DNA of 64,000 bases. Source: Clostridium sp. ZS2-4 (lineage in GTDB: Bacteria; Bacillota; Clostridia; Clostridiales; Clostridiaceae). Under the pieces are notes generated by a model. The model had not been told where the DNA came from. It worked only from the letters and a program-made list of their open reading frames with translations, and made no database searches. The stretch spans positions 62,001 through 126,000 of the forward strand of contig NZ_JAPPRQ010000015.1 of assembly GCF_026719745.1 (NCBI RefSeq), written 5' to 3'. Positions 24,346-33,766 of this stretch are shown here, one piece after another. Numbering within the stretch: position 1 is the first letter of the stretch; each line of letters starts with the position of its first letter. The translations under genes and the position numbers were made by a program.

Positions 24346-25233
24346 ATGGATGAGAGTAAATGTAGATTTTATTATGCAGATGATACTAATAAAATGACAA
24401 ATATATTAATTTACCATTTAATAAGTTTGAAGGATCAAAAAAGAACTATCATAGTGCCAGATACATTCAAACAAGAGGTGCAGAGAAGGCTTTTATCTAG
24501 GAAATTACTTTTAGATAAAAGGATATCCATATTAGAGGTTACAGAGTATATAGAAAATAATCATTATACTGATGTTGCTATATTAATGTACTATAACTTA
24601 TTGAAGGATATAAGAAGGGTTATAAAAAATGTAAATGCAAAACAGTGTTTACTAATAGGACCTCAAATTAAAGATTGTGATATATATAACAATGATGATA
24701 ATAACTATAAATTTATTAATGAAACAGAAAAATTAATAAGGTATAGAGATAAATGGAATGATAAATACATAATTAAAAGTGAGAAGATAATTGAATGGCT
24801 AATAGATACAATTAAAATTTCTAAACAACATATTTACTTGGAATGTCCTTGGTTTAATAATGATGCATTTGATAAATTTAAAAAAGTTATTAAAGCAGCA
24901 TTAATAAGAAATGTGGAAGTTAAAATTTTTTATGGGATTAATAAGGAAACAGATAGTAGGCACTTAAAAACCATTCATCTTATAAATGATTTAAGAATAG
25001 AAAATAGTAATTATTCTAATTTTGAGGTTATTGAAAAGAATACACATATAAAGCAGGCATTAATTGATAATTGGTATCTACATGCTAGTCATAATTTTGG
25101 AAGTAATACATTGAAATATGAAAATAGTCCAGATGAAAATGCGGTTATAGATATTGTAGATTTAAAGAAGATGAAGTACATTATTGACACACAATTCAGG
25201 GAGGAACAACATGATTTACATAATACCAAGTAA
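24346..25233 (+). CDS. Phospholipase D-fold protein (predicted nuclease)
   Basis: 295 residues, AAGGAGAA site; first gene of a three-gene operon. The C-terminal half fits the PLD superfamily: HIYLECPWFNNDAFDKFKKV, a strand VEVKIFYGI, then HIKQALID, an HxKx4D motif with His234, Lys236 and Asp241, and HASHNFGSNT. One such motif per chain means a dimer would make the active site, as in Nuc and several defence nucleases (for example DrmC of DISARM). The N-terminal half (RTIIVPDTFKQEVQRRLL) is not recognised. It overlaps the helicase gene by 23 bases. Confidence 0.7.
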   Translation: MDESKCRFYYADDTNKMTNILIYHLISLKDQKRTIIVPDTFKQEVQRRLLSRKLLLDKRISILEVTEYIENNHYTDVAILMYYNLLKDIRRVIKNVNAKQCLLIGPQIKDCDIYNNDDNNYKFINETEKLIRYRDKWNDKYIIKSEKIIEWLIDTIKISKQHIYLECPWFNNDAFDKFKKVIKAALIRNVEVKIFYGINKETDSRHLKTIHLINDLRIENSNYSNFEVIEKNTHIKQALIDNWYLHASHNFGSNTLKYENSPDENAVIDIVDLKKMKYIIDTQFREEQHDLHNTK

Positions 25234-27496
25234 TTTTGTATTCGGCAAAGAATTTATTGATGAACTTAAAGAAGAGTATAAAAAAGCTAAGAGGATATAT
25301 GTTATCTGCCATGACCAAATATATGAAGAATTAAATAAATTAATAGAAAATATATTTGGAGATACATATTTAATGTTGATATATAAACATTGTACAGCAA
25401 TTGATTATAGAAAGATTGATAATGAAATAACCAAAAAAGAACTTGAATTTTTAGAGCAAATTGACGAATTTAATGTTGAACAATATATAGCTAGTACAAG
25501 TGCTTCTTATAAAAATCTATTAGTAAAAGCAGGAGCAGGTGCTGGAAAAACAAGAACTATTATTGAATCTATATGTAACATTTTACTGGATGATAGAGCT
25601 AGGTCAGAAGAAATACTTTTAACAACATTTACTAATAAAAGTACTGAGGATATGTATACTAAGGTATATAATGAACTTTATGAAAGATGGAAGTTAACAG
25701 GAAATACAAAATGTCTATATTTATCAGAAAATATAAATAATCTAAAAATATGTACAATCCATAAATACTTTAAAATGCTATTAGGTGAATTAGGAGCATG
25801 GTATGGATATTCAAGGGAGGTATCTATTAGCAACTACACTGAAAAGCTATCAAATTATATTGAGAATGTAATAAATGGATATTTTGAGGTTAAGGAGTTT
25901 AATATTTATGACTATAAACTCTATCCTCACGATCTGAAAAAGTTTATGGTCAAATTTATTCAGAGTGAAAAAATTGATTTTAGTAAAATTGATGATTATC
26001 TATTATATAGCAGTAAGGATATGCTAGAGATTAAAAATTTAATTAGTCTGCTTAAAATTGTATGTGAGAAAGTAAACAAAGAGTTTGTACAGGAACTTAT
26101 AAAAGAAGATAAGATAATGATGAATACTATTAATTTTAGATTGAATGACATGTTGGTATACAATAATGGAGAGAGGGAAAAGCTGACAAGATACAAATAT
26201 ATATTAATAGATGAGGGACAGGATACTTCAACTGATCAATTTACTGTATTTAGCAGTATTTGCAGATTAATTGAAAATAATATTTTGGTAGTAGGGGATG
26301 AAAAACAGGCTATTTATAGATTTAGAAATGCTGATCCAAATTCTATGGATAATTTTAATCAAATAATTGAAAATAAGCCGATATTCTTGAAAGCTAATTA
26401 TAGAACTTCTGAAGTACCTTTAAATGAACTTAATAATGCATTTAAGAATATTTATGATGAATCAAAGTATACTAGTTTGGTGGCACAGAGAAAGGGAGGA
26501 AAGAGAATATCAAAAATAAAATACTATAACAATAAAAATTTATATAAGGAAATAGAAGAGGTTATTAATAATAAACTTCCATATATTGATAAATTGAGAG
26601 AGAAACATAATTATAAATCTAATCACAGCGACAGGATTGCAATACTTGTAAGAACAAATACAGAAGTTAAAAGAACTTTTGACAGTTTGGTAGATATGGG
26701 GGTAAGATGTAGTACTTTTAATAAGGGTAATCTGTTTAGAACCAAAGCAGCAAGGGATTTATTAGCATTGGTCAGAGTGTTGCTGTATAAAGATTCATAT
26801 CTATATAAAGTACAATTGTTAAATACAGGGTATACAAATGAAAAGGTTAATATAAATGCAAAAGAATTTCTTAATAATTATAAGATAGAAGTGATTGATG
26901 AGATTTTAAAGGATTTGATGAAATTAATTGATGAACTGCAAAATGAAACTGCCTTCTATATATTAACTGAAATTATATATAAGCTTAATCCTACAGATGA
27001 AGACATAGAATACAGACAGGATCTAGATCTGATAATGGATGAACTAATTAAAAATGGTATAACCTCTACTTTTAAAGATATTGAACAATTCTTACAACTT
27101 AACATAGATCATGATATTGAGACTAAAAGTTCCAAGGAAAGAAAAGCAGATGATAAGGTAATAATTACAACTATACATGCAGCAAAGGGATTAGAATTTA
27201 ATACGGTAATTTATTTAACTGATTATCAATACATAAAAGAAAATAATAGTGAATTTGAACTTATAGTACAGGGAAATAAAGTTGGTTTTATATACGGAAA
27301 GAATAATAACATAATGAATGAATACTATAATGAGTTGAAGTTGGCAGAAAAGAAAAAGATATTACAAGATGAAATAAATTTGGTTTATGTTGCATGCACA
27401 AGAGTTGAAGATGAGTTAATTATTTTATACCCTAATAAAATTAGGAAAGAAACTCATGCGGATATACTTAAGAGAAGTGGGCTTCTGAAAGGATGA
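25211..27496 (+). CDS. UvrD/AddA-like superfamily 1 helicase without nuclease domain
   Basis: About 762 residues; ATG 25211 has CAGGGAGG upstream and lies inside the end of the PLD gene. Motifs: Walker A AGAGAGKTRT near 107-116, Ia LLTTFTNKSTEDM, Walker B ILIDEGQDTS, III LVVGDEKQAIYRFRNAD, IV-VI IAILVRTNTEV, TTIHAAKGLEFNTVIYL and LVYVACTRVED. A ~100-residue extension without helicase motifs precedes Walker A. The protein stops shortly after motif VI, where AddA would continue into a ~300-residue RecB-like nuclease. It should unwind or translocate on DNA and probably depends on neighbours for cutting. Confidence 0.85.
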   Translation: MIYIIPSNFVFGKEFIDELKEEYKKAKRIYVICHDQIYEELNKLIENIFGDTYLMLIYKHCTAIDYRKIDNEITKKELEFLEQIDEFNVEQYIASTSASYKNLLVKAGAGAGKTRTIIESICNILLDDRARSEEILLTTFTNKSTEDMYTKVYNELYERWKLTGNTKCLYLSENINNLKICTIHKYFKMLLGELGAWYGYSREVSISNYTEKLSNYIENVINGYFEVKEFNIYDYKLYPHDLKKFMVKFIQSEKIDFSKIDDYLLYSSKDMLEIKNLISLLKIVCEKVNKEFVQELIKEDKIMMNTINFRLNDMLVYNNGEREKLTRYKYILIDEGQDTSTDQFTVFSSICRLIENNILVVGDEKQAIYRFRNADPNSMDNFNQIIENKPIFLKANYRTSEVPLNELNNAFKNIYDESKYTSLVAQRKGGKRISKIKYYNNKNLYKEIEEVINNKLPYIDKLREKHNYKSNHSDRIAILVRTNTEVKRTFDSLVDMGVRCSTFNKGNLFRTKAARDLLALVRVLLYKDSYLYKVQLLNTGYTNEKVNINAKEFLNNYKIEVIDEILKDLMKLIDELQNETAFYILTEIIYKLNPTDEDIEYRQDLDLIMDELIKNGITSTFKDIEQFLQLNIDHDIETKSSKERKADDKVIITTIHAAKGLEFNTVIYLTDYQYIKENNSEFELIVQGNKVGFIYGKNNNIMNEYYNELKLAEKKKILQDEINLVYVACTRVEDELIILYPNKIRKETHADILKRSGLLKG

Positions 27497-27502
27497 GATT
27501 AA

Positions 27503-29959
27503 ATGATCAAATTAATAACCTATGATAGTTATGATATGCTAAAAAAAATCGAAATAAAAGAGTATGATATTATAATCACAGCTTATAAAGATTCTGCAGA
27601 ACTTATAGGGAAAATAGCTGAGTCAGTACCCGTTATAGCTATAGGAGAAATTATTGATAATATATTTCATTTTTGGAAAGATAGAGATAAGCAGTATGAG
27701 AATATAGTAAATATAAGGAAAATTATAGAAAATGAAAAGGTAGATGAAAATTTAAAATTAAGATTTAAAAAATCTTTAAATGAAGTATACTCAGCTATTA
27801 GGAATGCAAAGGAGCTTCTTATAACTCCAGATGAATATAGAGGTGAACTTAAAACAGATGAAGAAGAATTCTTTGTTAAATTAATGGAAGAAGTATATTA
27901 TGAGAAAAATTTTGTTGACTATGATATTAGAGTTTTTAATTATACTAATAATATAGATAGCTTTAAAACGGACTTTGGTAATGCTGTAAATAAAATAGTA
28001 GGTAAAGAAATTACTTTAAAAAAGAAAAAAATATTACTACAGGGATTTTACTATATAACTCCAATGCAAGAATTCATATTGCAGCTTCTGAAAGATGGAG
28101 AAGTTGATATAGATTATTTGCTATTATGTAATATGAACTATGATAGAGTAAATGAAATGATAAATGAAACATTTAAAAATAAAGAAATCACTATTGAGAA
28201 TAATAATAGTATGAAAAATGATATAAGTGATGTGTTTGCAAATCTGATGGATAATGGATTTAGTAAACATACGATAAACAAAGAAAAAATTGAACTTAGA
28301 ATTTATGAGGATTTAAACACCTATAATAAAAAGATACTAGATTTTGATAGCAAAATATATGCTACCAATAGGCATAATATTATTGATAGACTATCGATAT
28401 TTGGAGGCAATAGTAAGTTACCAGGTAAGCTTTCAATTAAATATTATCCTATAGGAATATTTTTAAGGGAGATATATACTACATGGAATAAGAATGTTAA
28501 AGATATTATTATGAGTTATGATAGCTTATGCAAAATATTTGAAACAGGTATCTTGAGGTTGAATACAGGTGGAAGTTCTAAAGAGTATTTAGAAGATTTA
28601 AAGAATATAGCACATTACTTTATTGATTGTGAAACACTTAAACAATGGATAGAACGTATTAAATTACTACGTGAGAATATCTCAAACTGCAAGTATAAAG
28701 CGATTCTTGAATACTACGGCCCTTTTACAGTGGATAAAAAGAGAATTAAAGAAATTCAAGCTTTTTTAGAGCAGTTAAAGAACATTACTGAAATTATTTT
28801 TTTCGATAAAGATGAGTATGGTATTGATATGGAAATACATCTACAAAACCTTCAGACTATTATGATAAATAATGTTAATGTTGAAGATGATAATGAGATT
28901 GCAGTACAATTGTTGAAAAAGATAGAAGAAATATTAAAAAATCGCTCAGTTAATATTAGGATAAACAATGAATATTTATTGGAAGCTATTACTTTTTACA
29001 TAAATAGTGTGGATGAAAAAAATTTGGATAATATTGAAATTTGCACATTAGATTCTATTGAGGGAATTATTAATGATGAGAATGGTGAAGTACTTATATG
29101 TGATTTTGATAGAGATAATTTTCCACTAGCAAAACTTAGTGAATGCTGGTTATTGAATAAGGAAAAACTCTCTGAAATAATGAAAATAAAAACAGGTATA
29201 TCGAAAGAACTTATTTTTAGGCAGCTTATTTTGTTACAACATCAAGGGGCAATAGGGAGATATGTATTTTGGATGATATTAAAATACCCAGGAAAAAAGA
29301 TTTTTACTAGATTAGCGAATATTGATACGGATAATACACATTTATATGAAAAATTACTTGTAGAAAGTAGTGAACTAGTGTCTAAAAAGGGTGATGTAGA
29401 TCTTACTAATAATAATTTAACTCCAATTAATATTGATAAATACAAATTTAATAAAAAAAGTAATCATAAGAAAAAAGAATATTTTATGTATTGTCCAATA
29501 AGATATTTTTATTATGAATTATCAGATGGGAGAGAAGTGTATACTGATAAATTTTGTCTTGAACATTTCATACCAAATTTAATGGCTTATTGTATTAGAG
29601 ATAATAGTGTTGAAAAAATAAACAAGGTATTACGAGACTTACCTCAGTTGTCTAAGCTGTTAAGGGATAAGTTTAGAAATATTTCAAGAAAAAATATGAA
29701 AAATAAGGAAACGTGGGAAATTGAAGATTTAATACCGTATTATCCTGATGAGAATGGAGATGGGATAAAGAGTAAATTCGAAAAAAATAATACAGAGTTT
29801 TATAAAAGTATAGCTAAACAAAATAATTGTGCAGTGAATAGAAGTATAGATAATATTATTATAAGTGATATTTTACCACTTGCTAACAATAAGAGAGAAA
29901 ATTGTATGTATTGTTCTTTTAGAGATAAGTGTAAATATGCCAAAATAAATGAACATTAA
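27503..29959 (+). CDS. AddB-like protein with iron-sulfur cysteine motif
   Basis: 818 residues, 6 bases after the helicase stop. The N-terminal ~600 residues lack a Walker A but have a helicase-scaffold feel (LLQGFYYITPMQEFILQLL; EVLICDFDRDNFP resembles a degenerate motif II or V region). Cys664 (YFMYCPIRYFYYEL) and Cys801, Cys804, Cys810 (CMYCSFRDKC) match the C...CxxCx5C 4Fe-4S staple of AddB and Cas4 nucleases. Between them I do not find the GxxDRxD or DxK residues of a live RecB nuclease. I infer an inactive AddB-like partner that holds the helicase. The gene is AT-rich like its neighbours. Confidence 0.7.
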   Translation: MIKLITYDSYDMLKKIEIKEYDIIITAYKDSAELIGKIAESVPVIAIGEIIDNIFHFWKDRDKQYENIVNIRKIIENEKVDENLKLRFKKSLNEVYSAIRNAKELLITPDEYRGELKTDEEEFFVKLMEEVYYEKNFVDYDIRVFNYTNNIDSFKTDFGNAVNKIVGKEITLKKKKILLQGFYYITPMQEFILQLLKDGEVDIDYLLLCNMNYDRVNEMINETFKNKEITIENNNSMKNDISDVFANLMDNGFSKHTINKEKIELRIYEDLNTYNKKILDFDSKIYATNRHNIIDRLSIFGGNSKLPGKLSIKYYPIGIFLREIYTTWNKNVKDIIMSYDSLCKIFETGILRLNTGGSSKEYLEDLKNIAHYFIDCETLKQWIERIKLLRENISNCKYKAILEYYGPFTVDKKRIKEIQAFLEQLKNITEIIFFDKDEYGIDMEIHLQNLQTIMINNVNVEDDNEIAVQLLKKIEEILKNRSVNIRINNEYLLEAITFYINSVDEKNLDNIEICTLDSIEGIINDENGEVLICDFDRDNFPLAKLSECWLLNKEKLSEIMKIKTGISKELIFRQLILLQHQGAIGRYVFWMILKYPGKKIFTRLANIDTDNTHLYEKLLVESSELVSKKGDVDLTNNNLTPINIDKYKFNKKSNHKKKEYFMYCPIRYFYYELSDGREVYTDKFCLEHFIPNLMAYCIRDNSVEKINKVLRDLPQLSKLLRDKFRNISRKNMKNKETWEIEDLIPYYPDENGDGIKSKFEKNNTEFYKSIAKQNNCAVNRSIDNIIISDILPLANNKRENCMYCSFRDKCKYAKINEH

Positions 29960-30140
29960 GATATGAATAATAGCTATTTCTAAATCAAAAGAGTTATAGT
30001 AAATAAATATTTCAAGAAAGAAGTCTGTAATAGGCATCTTTTTTATTGTATATAGAATACCACCTGCTATACAGGTGAGTTCTGAAGAGCTTTAGCGATG
30101 AGAATGATAAAAAAGACCTCCTTTTGTTAAAAATAGAAAT

Positions 30141-30270
30141 AGTAAGCGAGGATAGGCAAACTTTCTCTCGCAACTACCCCTGGAAAAACCCGAGAAAAGT
30201 CGGAATTTAAGTAAATTAATTTCATAGTAAAACAATAGTACTTGTCATGAAAAGTGACTGGTACTTTTTT
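30141..30270 (+). repeat. Structured repeat copy A, ending in a terminator
   Basis: AGTAAGCGAGGATAGGCAAA, a closing CTCTCGC, CCCGAG...GTCGG and TTTCATAGTAAAACAAT match copies at 31574 and 33339. GCGAGG pairs with the following CTCGC, and CCGA with TCGG, so it could fold as RNA. This copy ends in AGTACTTGTCA...TGACTGGTACT plus T6, a good rho-independent terminator. It lies in the 414-base gap behind the AddB-like gene; 29960-30140 shows nothing else. Confidence 0.55.
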
Positions 30271-30373
30271 ATTGCCAATAAAATTATTTAGAGAAAAATT
30301 GTAATAAAATGTTGTATAATGTAATTATTATTAAAATAAAGAAGTTCTATTTATGTATAAGGGAGAAAAATAC

Positions 30374-30988
30374 ATGAGATTATGGACAATTCAAAAGATT
30401 GATGCTTATGAACAATTTAAGAAAACAAAAATTTTAAGAGGTAATGAAAAATATGTTTGGGAAGACTTTTTACCTGCATATAAATGGATGATAGAGCAGA
30501 TGAAAGTTAGAATTAATGAACCTATTCCAGAACCAAATGCTTATCCTGTTTGGGCATGGTATCAGTGGCAGGATGAGAAAAAGACAAAGCCAGATTTAAG
30601 ATATAGTGGACATTTATCATCAGGTGAAAAAGGAGTAAGAATTGAATTTGAAATTGATGAAAAAAAAGTGTTGTTATCAGATTTTGAGTTGTACCATTTT
30701 GTATTGAATTATTGGTACATATCTTTAAATGAAAAAGATGATGATTTATTTGATGAAGAGATGGAAAAACATAACTTAACTATTCTGGATTTGCAGGATT
30801 TTAGTAAGAAGTCAAAGATATTAGATTATTTTAGAAATAGAGCTGAAAAAAGTTGGGAGAGAATTTTTGATCTTGATTGGTATGAGGAATATGTAAATCA
30901 TCCTAAAAATTTAAAATCAATTCAAGCTGTGTTTTGGGAATTACATTGGGATCAGGTTATAGATGTAAAAGAATTTAAAGCTAGATGA
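30374..30988 (+). CDS. DUF3841 family protein
   Basis: 204 residues; ATG 30374 (MRLWTIQ) is chosen because GGGAG lies 8 bases before it and family members start this way. The opening MRLWTIQKIDAYEQF, then WEDFLPAYKWMIEQM and YPVWAWYQWQDE, are characteristic of DUF3841, an uncharacterised family common in Firmicutes, often near toxin and defence genes. The protein is rich in Trp and acidic residues, with no transmembrane segment. It is a single gene followed by an unrelated small protein. Function unknown. Confidence 0.75.
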   Translation: MRLWTIQKIDAYEQFKKTKILRGNEKYVWEDFLPAYKWMIEQMKVRINEPIPEPNAYPVWAWYQWQDEKKTKPDLRYSGHLSSGEKGVRIEFEIDEKKVLLSDFELYHFVLNYWYISLNEKDDDLFDEEMEKHNLTILDLQDFSKKSKILDYFRNRAEKSWERIFDLDWYEEYVNHPKNLKSIQAVFWELHWDQVIDVKEFKAR

Positions 30989-31073
30989 AGTAATATTTAA
31001 TATTATTAAGAAGGTATTAATATAGAAAAAAAGGAGATTGAATAAACTAAATTGAAGAAAAGGAAGTGTACAA

Positions 31074-31553
31074 ATGGATAAAGATAAGTTAGATATACTA
31101 GAACGTATTAGGGTGTTTTTAGAGCTAGAAGAAGATGATATATTTAATGAGGAAGAGGAAGTAAAGGATAGAAATGAAGAAGAGGAATTAAGGAATAGAG
31201 TTACAGTTAAGATAGGAACTAAAGAGTTTCAATATATAAATAACTTTACAGATGAACAATATGAAACATACAGAGAGTTTACTGAAAGACTTGATAATGC
31301 AGATCATGTATTAAAGTATACTGAAATAGATGACAAATGTAAAGAATGGTTAACTAAGAATAATATTAATAAATATATGCAGGAGCAAATGGATAAAAGA
31401 CTTGATATAGAGAAGGAAATGGAAATAATGGAGAGCGAACTAAAAAAAGAAGGGAACGTTATTGTTTTTAATCCTAAATATATTCAATTTAAAAGGAAGA
31501 AAAAGAAACAAGAAGAAATATGGAGGAAATTTGAAGAAAGTGTTATGGATTAA
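31074..31553 (+). CDS. Hypothetical acidic, coiled-coil-like protein
   Basis: 159 residues, AGGAAG site. Highly charged: an acidic block (LELEEDDIFNEEEEV, NEEEELRN) near the start and a basic C-terminus (KRKKKKQEEIWRKFEE). It is likely mostly helical. I do not recognise a family. It lies 85 bases after DUF3841 and before a structured repeat, so it may share a transcript with DUF3841. Confidence 0.5.
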   Translation: MDKDKLDILERIRVFLELEEDDIFNEEEEVKDRNEEEELRNRVTVKIGTKEFQYINNFTDEQYETYREFTERLDNADHVLKYTEIDDKCKEWLTKNNINKYMQEQMDKRLDIEKEMEIMESELKKEGNVIVFNPKYIQFKRKKKKQEEIWRKFEESVMD

Positions 31554-31573
31554 TTTAATAAAGGAAAATTATT

Positions 31574-31752
31574 AGCAAGCGAGGATAGGCAAATCTTCCC
31601 TCGTAACTACCCCTAGAAAAACCCGAAAAAAGTCGGAATTTAAGTGAATTAATTTCATAGTAAAACAATATTACTGGACATAAAATTTGTATGGTGAAAT
31701 ACATTATAAATAATGATGTGAACTTCCTAAGAATTTAGGAAGTTTTAATTTT
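31574..31752 (+). repeat. Structured repeat copy B (full length, ~179 bp)
   Basis: Begins AGCAAGCGAGGATAGGCAAA and continues through CCCTAGAAAAACCCG, TTTCATAGTAAAACAAT and ACTGGACATAAAATTTG to a terminator stem AACTTCCTAA-GAAT-TTAGGAAGTT. Almost identical to copy C at 33339. Its conserved ends and internal stems suggest either a mobile miniature element or a duplicated structured RNA. Confidence 0.6.
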
Positions 31753-31756
31753 CTAG

Positions 31757-32018
31757 AGAAAGTTCCCATAAATATTTTCTTTAGGTTAATACTACTAATA
31801 AAAAAATAAAGACAGCAGTAATCTATTCATCAGATATCAGTAAGGTAGAAGATAAAATAGATATTGGCTGTATAAAATATTATGTAGAAAATATATTTAT
31901 GAAGAAGTACAATGGGGATAAAATATATTTAAAGATAAAAGAAAAAATAGATCAAAATTTCCAATTAAGTGATTTAGATAAGCTGAATTTAATATTTTTA
32001 CCACTTATGAATATATGA
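31757..32018 (+). pseudogene. Relic of an unknown gene, copy 1 (pair at 36064)
   Basis: Broken frames encode AVIYSSDISK, KIDIGC, YVENIFMKKYNGDKIYLKIK and DLDKLNLIFLPLM. Bases from AAATATTTTCTTTAGGTTAA onward match 36064-36409, but about 80 bases are missing near 31790. The phrases recall Rpn-like nuclease families of Clostridia. Not functional. Confidence 0.5.
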
Positions 32019-32312
32019 AATGCTGTAGTAAGCTTACCCTACAAGTTCATTGAATACAGTTAATTTGTAGGGTATAATAATAGTGGTGAGAATTATGTTA
32101 ATTAAAAGTGTATTCGGGAAGAACAGAAAAGAAATGCAGAAATGATTAGGTTTTACGATAAAGAACTTAAAAGTTTGTCTAAAGAAAATATAAGTATAAA
32201 AAAAGATAGAACAAATAGAAGAATAAATAAGAAGACGTCAGCATTATGAGAATATGCTATCTGCACTTGTGAAAGAGCATAAAATAATCTCAAAAACATT
32301 GGAGGGGTTATA
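32019..32312. other. Gap with short coding relics only
   Basis: A hairpin (CCCTACAAGTTCA...TTTGTAGGG) lies at 32037-32072. Short frames without starts include KRNAEMIRFYDKELKSLSKE (about 32135-32200) and HYENMLSALVKEHKIISKTL near 32240-32300. These look like pieces of a decayed gene. No intact gene is seen. Confidence 0.4.
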
Positions 32313-32646
32313 GTGAATATCTATCACGGCAGTGATGTTGTTGTGGAAAAACCTGGAATTTTACCGAGTAATCGTTTGCTTGATTTTGGCATAGGTTTTT
32401 ATACTACAAGCAATAAAGAGCAAGCGGTTCGCTGGGCGGAAAAAGTGAGTTTAAGAAATAATACGGGTAAAAAGTTTTTGTCAATATATAACTTTGATAT
32501 AGAAAAAGCAAAAAAAGAACTTAGTATCATAGAATTTACATCTGCTGATGAAAATTTTTAATCAGATATTATTTCATACAGAGAAAGCATTGGGGTCTTG
32601 TGTATTTAACCATTATGAAGATTTGGGAGGAAAAAGCAATGGATAA
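32313..32646 (+). pseudogene. DUF3990 protein (ADP-ribosyltransferase-like), broken
   Basis: The N-terminal 80 residues, MNIYHGSDVVVEKPGILPSN then FGIGFYTTSNKEQAVRWAEK, match DUF3990, a family related in fold to ADP-ribosyltransferases. The frame stops at 32561, and another frame picks up QILFHTEKALGSCVFNHYED, the normal family C-terminus, to 32646. The middle (~70-80 residues) is lost and the end is out of frame. A good GGAGGGG site precedes the start, so a truncated product may still be made. Confidence 0.7.
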
Positions 32647-32875
32647 AAGTAAATTCGATGCGGTATTTCCCATCATATGTTCTGTTCTTGTAGAGAAAAT
32701 TGCATTAGAACTAAACCTATCTGATAAAGAGGCTGTTATAGAACTTTATTCTTCACATTTGTATGAAATACTTGAGCAAGAGGAAATGAAAATTTGGCAC
32801 TACAGCACAGAAAAACTGTTTGAACTGTTTTTGGAAGAAAGAAATAGCGGGAATATAAGCTTTCCGCAGGTGTGA
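32639..32875 (+). CDS. Small partner protein of DUF3990 locus
   Basis: 78 residues from ATG 32639, with GGGAGG 8 bases upstream; it overlaps the end of the DUF3990 relic. MDKSKFDAVFPIICSVLVEK then LNLSDKEAVIELYSSHLYEI suggest a compact helical protein, similar in style to DUF3791-type small proteins. It appears intact and in operon with the next gene (11 bases). It may be the antidote or regulator to the DUF3990 protein; this is inference from gene order. Confidence 0.6.
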   Translation: MDKSKFDAVFPIICSVLVEKIALELNLSDKEAVIELYSSHLYEILEQEEMKIWHYSTEKLFELFLEERNSGNISFPQV

Positions 32876-32886
32876 GGTGATAACTA

Positions 32887-33090
32887 ATGGATAGAATTAT
32901 TGATTTTACAGTATTTTGTCTTGAAAGCTATAAGCAAGCACATCATCTGACCGGTAAGGCTGCACTTAAAGTTTTTAATGACAACAAGGTGTTTGACTAT
33001 ATCAAATCTTTTTATGATGTTCTTCATTCAACAGGACAAGGCTATATTGTGGAAGATATTGATGTGTATATTAATTCAAGACAACATTAA
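32887..33090 (+). CDS. DUF3791 family small protein
   Basis: 67 residues, GAGGTGAT site. DFTVFCLESYKQAHHLTGKA, then ALKVFNDNKVFDYIKSFYDV and LHSTGQGYIVEDIDVYINSR are typical of DUF3791, which often stands next to DUF3990 genes. Function unknown; an immunity or antitoxin-like role is inferred from pairing. A weak hairpin (AACTCCCTT...AAGGGAGGAGTT, about 33105-33146) follows. Confidence 0.7.
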   Translation: MDRIIDFTVFCLESYKQAHHLTGKAALKVFNDNKVFDYIKSFYDVLHSTGQGYIVEDIDVYINSRQH

Positions 33091-33338
33091 TTTTTAGAAA
33101 GAAGAAACTCCCTTATGATCAGATCACTTATTTTAAAGGGAGGAGTTACATATTCTTAACAGATGAAGGCTATACATATTATACATACTCCAGTTACAGT
33201 GCAAGTTAACATATTTAATAAATATAATAACTACTAACAAACATAAAAAAGATATTGTTATAGAAATAGCGGGATTAATATTAAAAGTAAAAGGTAAAGA
33301 ATTTACTATAACTAATAATAAATTATGAAAACTATGAA
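33091..33338. other. Gap with terminator-like hairpin and short relics
   Basis: After the hairpin near 33105-33146, frames without starts encode FLTDEGYTYYTYSSYSAS (about 33152-33210) and KDIVIEIAGLILKVKGKEFT (about 33247-33310). They look like debris of small phage or element genes. No intact gene. Confidence 0.35.
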
Positions 33339-33516
33339 GTAGCAAGCGAAGATAGGCAAACCTTCCCTCGCAACTACCCTCTAGAAAAATCCGAAAAAAG
33401 TCGGAATTTAAGTGAATTAATTTCATAGTAAAACAATATTACTGGACATAAAATTTGTATGGTGAAATACATTATAAATAATGATGTGAACTTCCTAAGA
33501 ATTTAGGAAGTTTTAA
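33339..33516 (+). repeat. Structured repeat copy C (full length)
   Basis: Nearly identical to 31574-31752, with a few substitutions (CAAGCGAAGATAGG) and the same terminal stem AACTTCCTAA-GAAT-TTAGGAAGTT at 33489-33512. The high similarity over 180 bases against decayed surroundings suggests recent duplication or selection. Confidence 0.6.
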
Positions 33517-33766
33517 TTTTGTGGAAATTTTTTATTTTTGAGATGGTATTTTATATACAGCACCTTCCAAGGGGCTTATAAACACCTATTGGAATAATAA
33601 GAAGAGAAAAGAAGAATAAAAAGAAGAAGAGTTTACAGTAAATGACACTTTGCTGCTGGAAATGTTAGAGATATAGTTAAAAATAAAAAAAATTAAAGAG
33701 CATGGGTAGTTTTTTTACATAAGTGCATATTTACTCTTTAAGTACGATTTTAAGGAGGAGATTTGC
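33517..33766. other. Gap with a coding relic before the DnaD-like gene
   Basis: At about 33541-33619 a frame without a start encodes DGILYTAPSKGLINTYWNNK followed by KRKEE and a stop. It is not recognised. Further on there is only A-rich sequence and the AAGGAGG site of the next gene. Confidence 0.35.
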
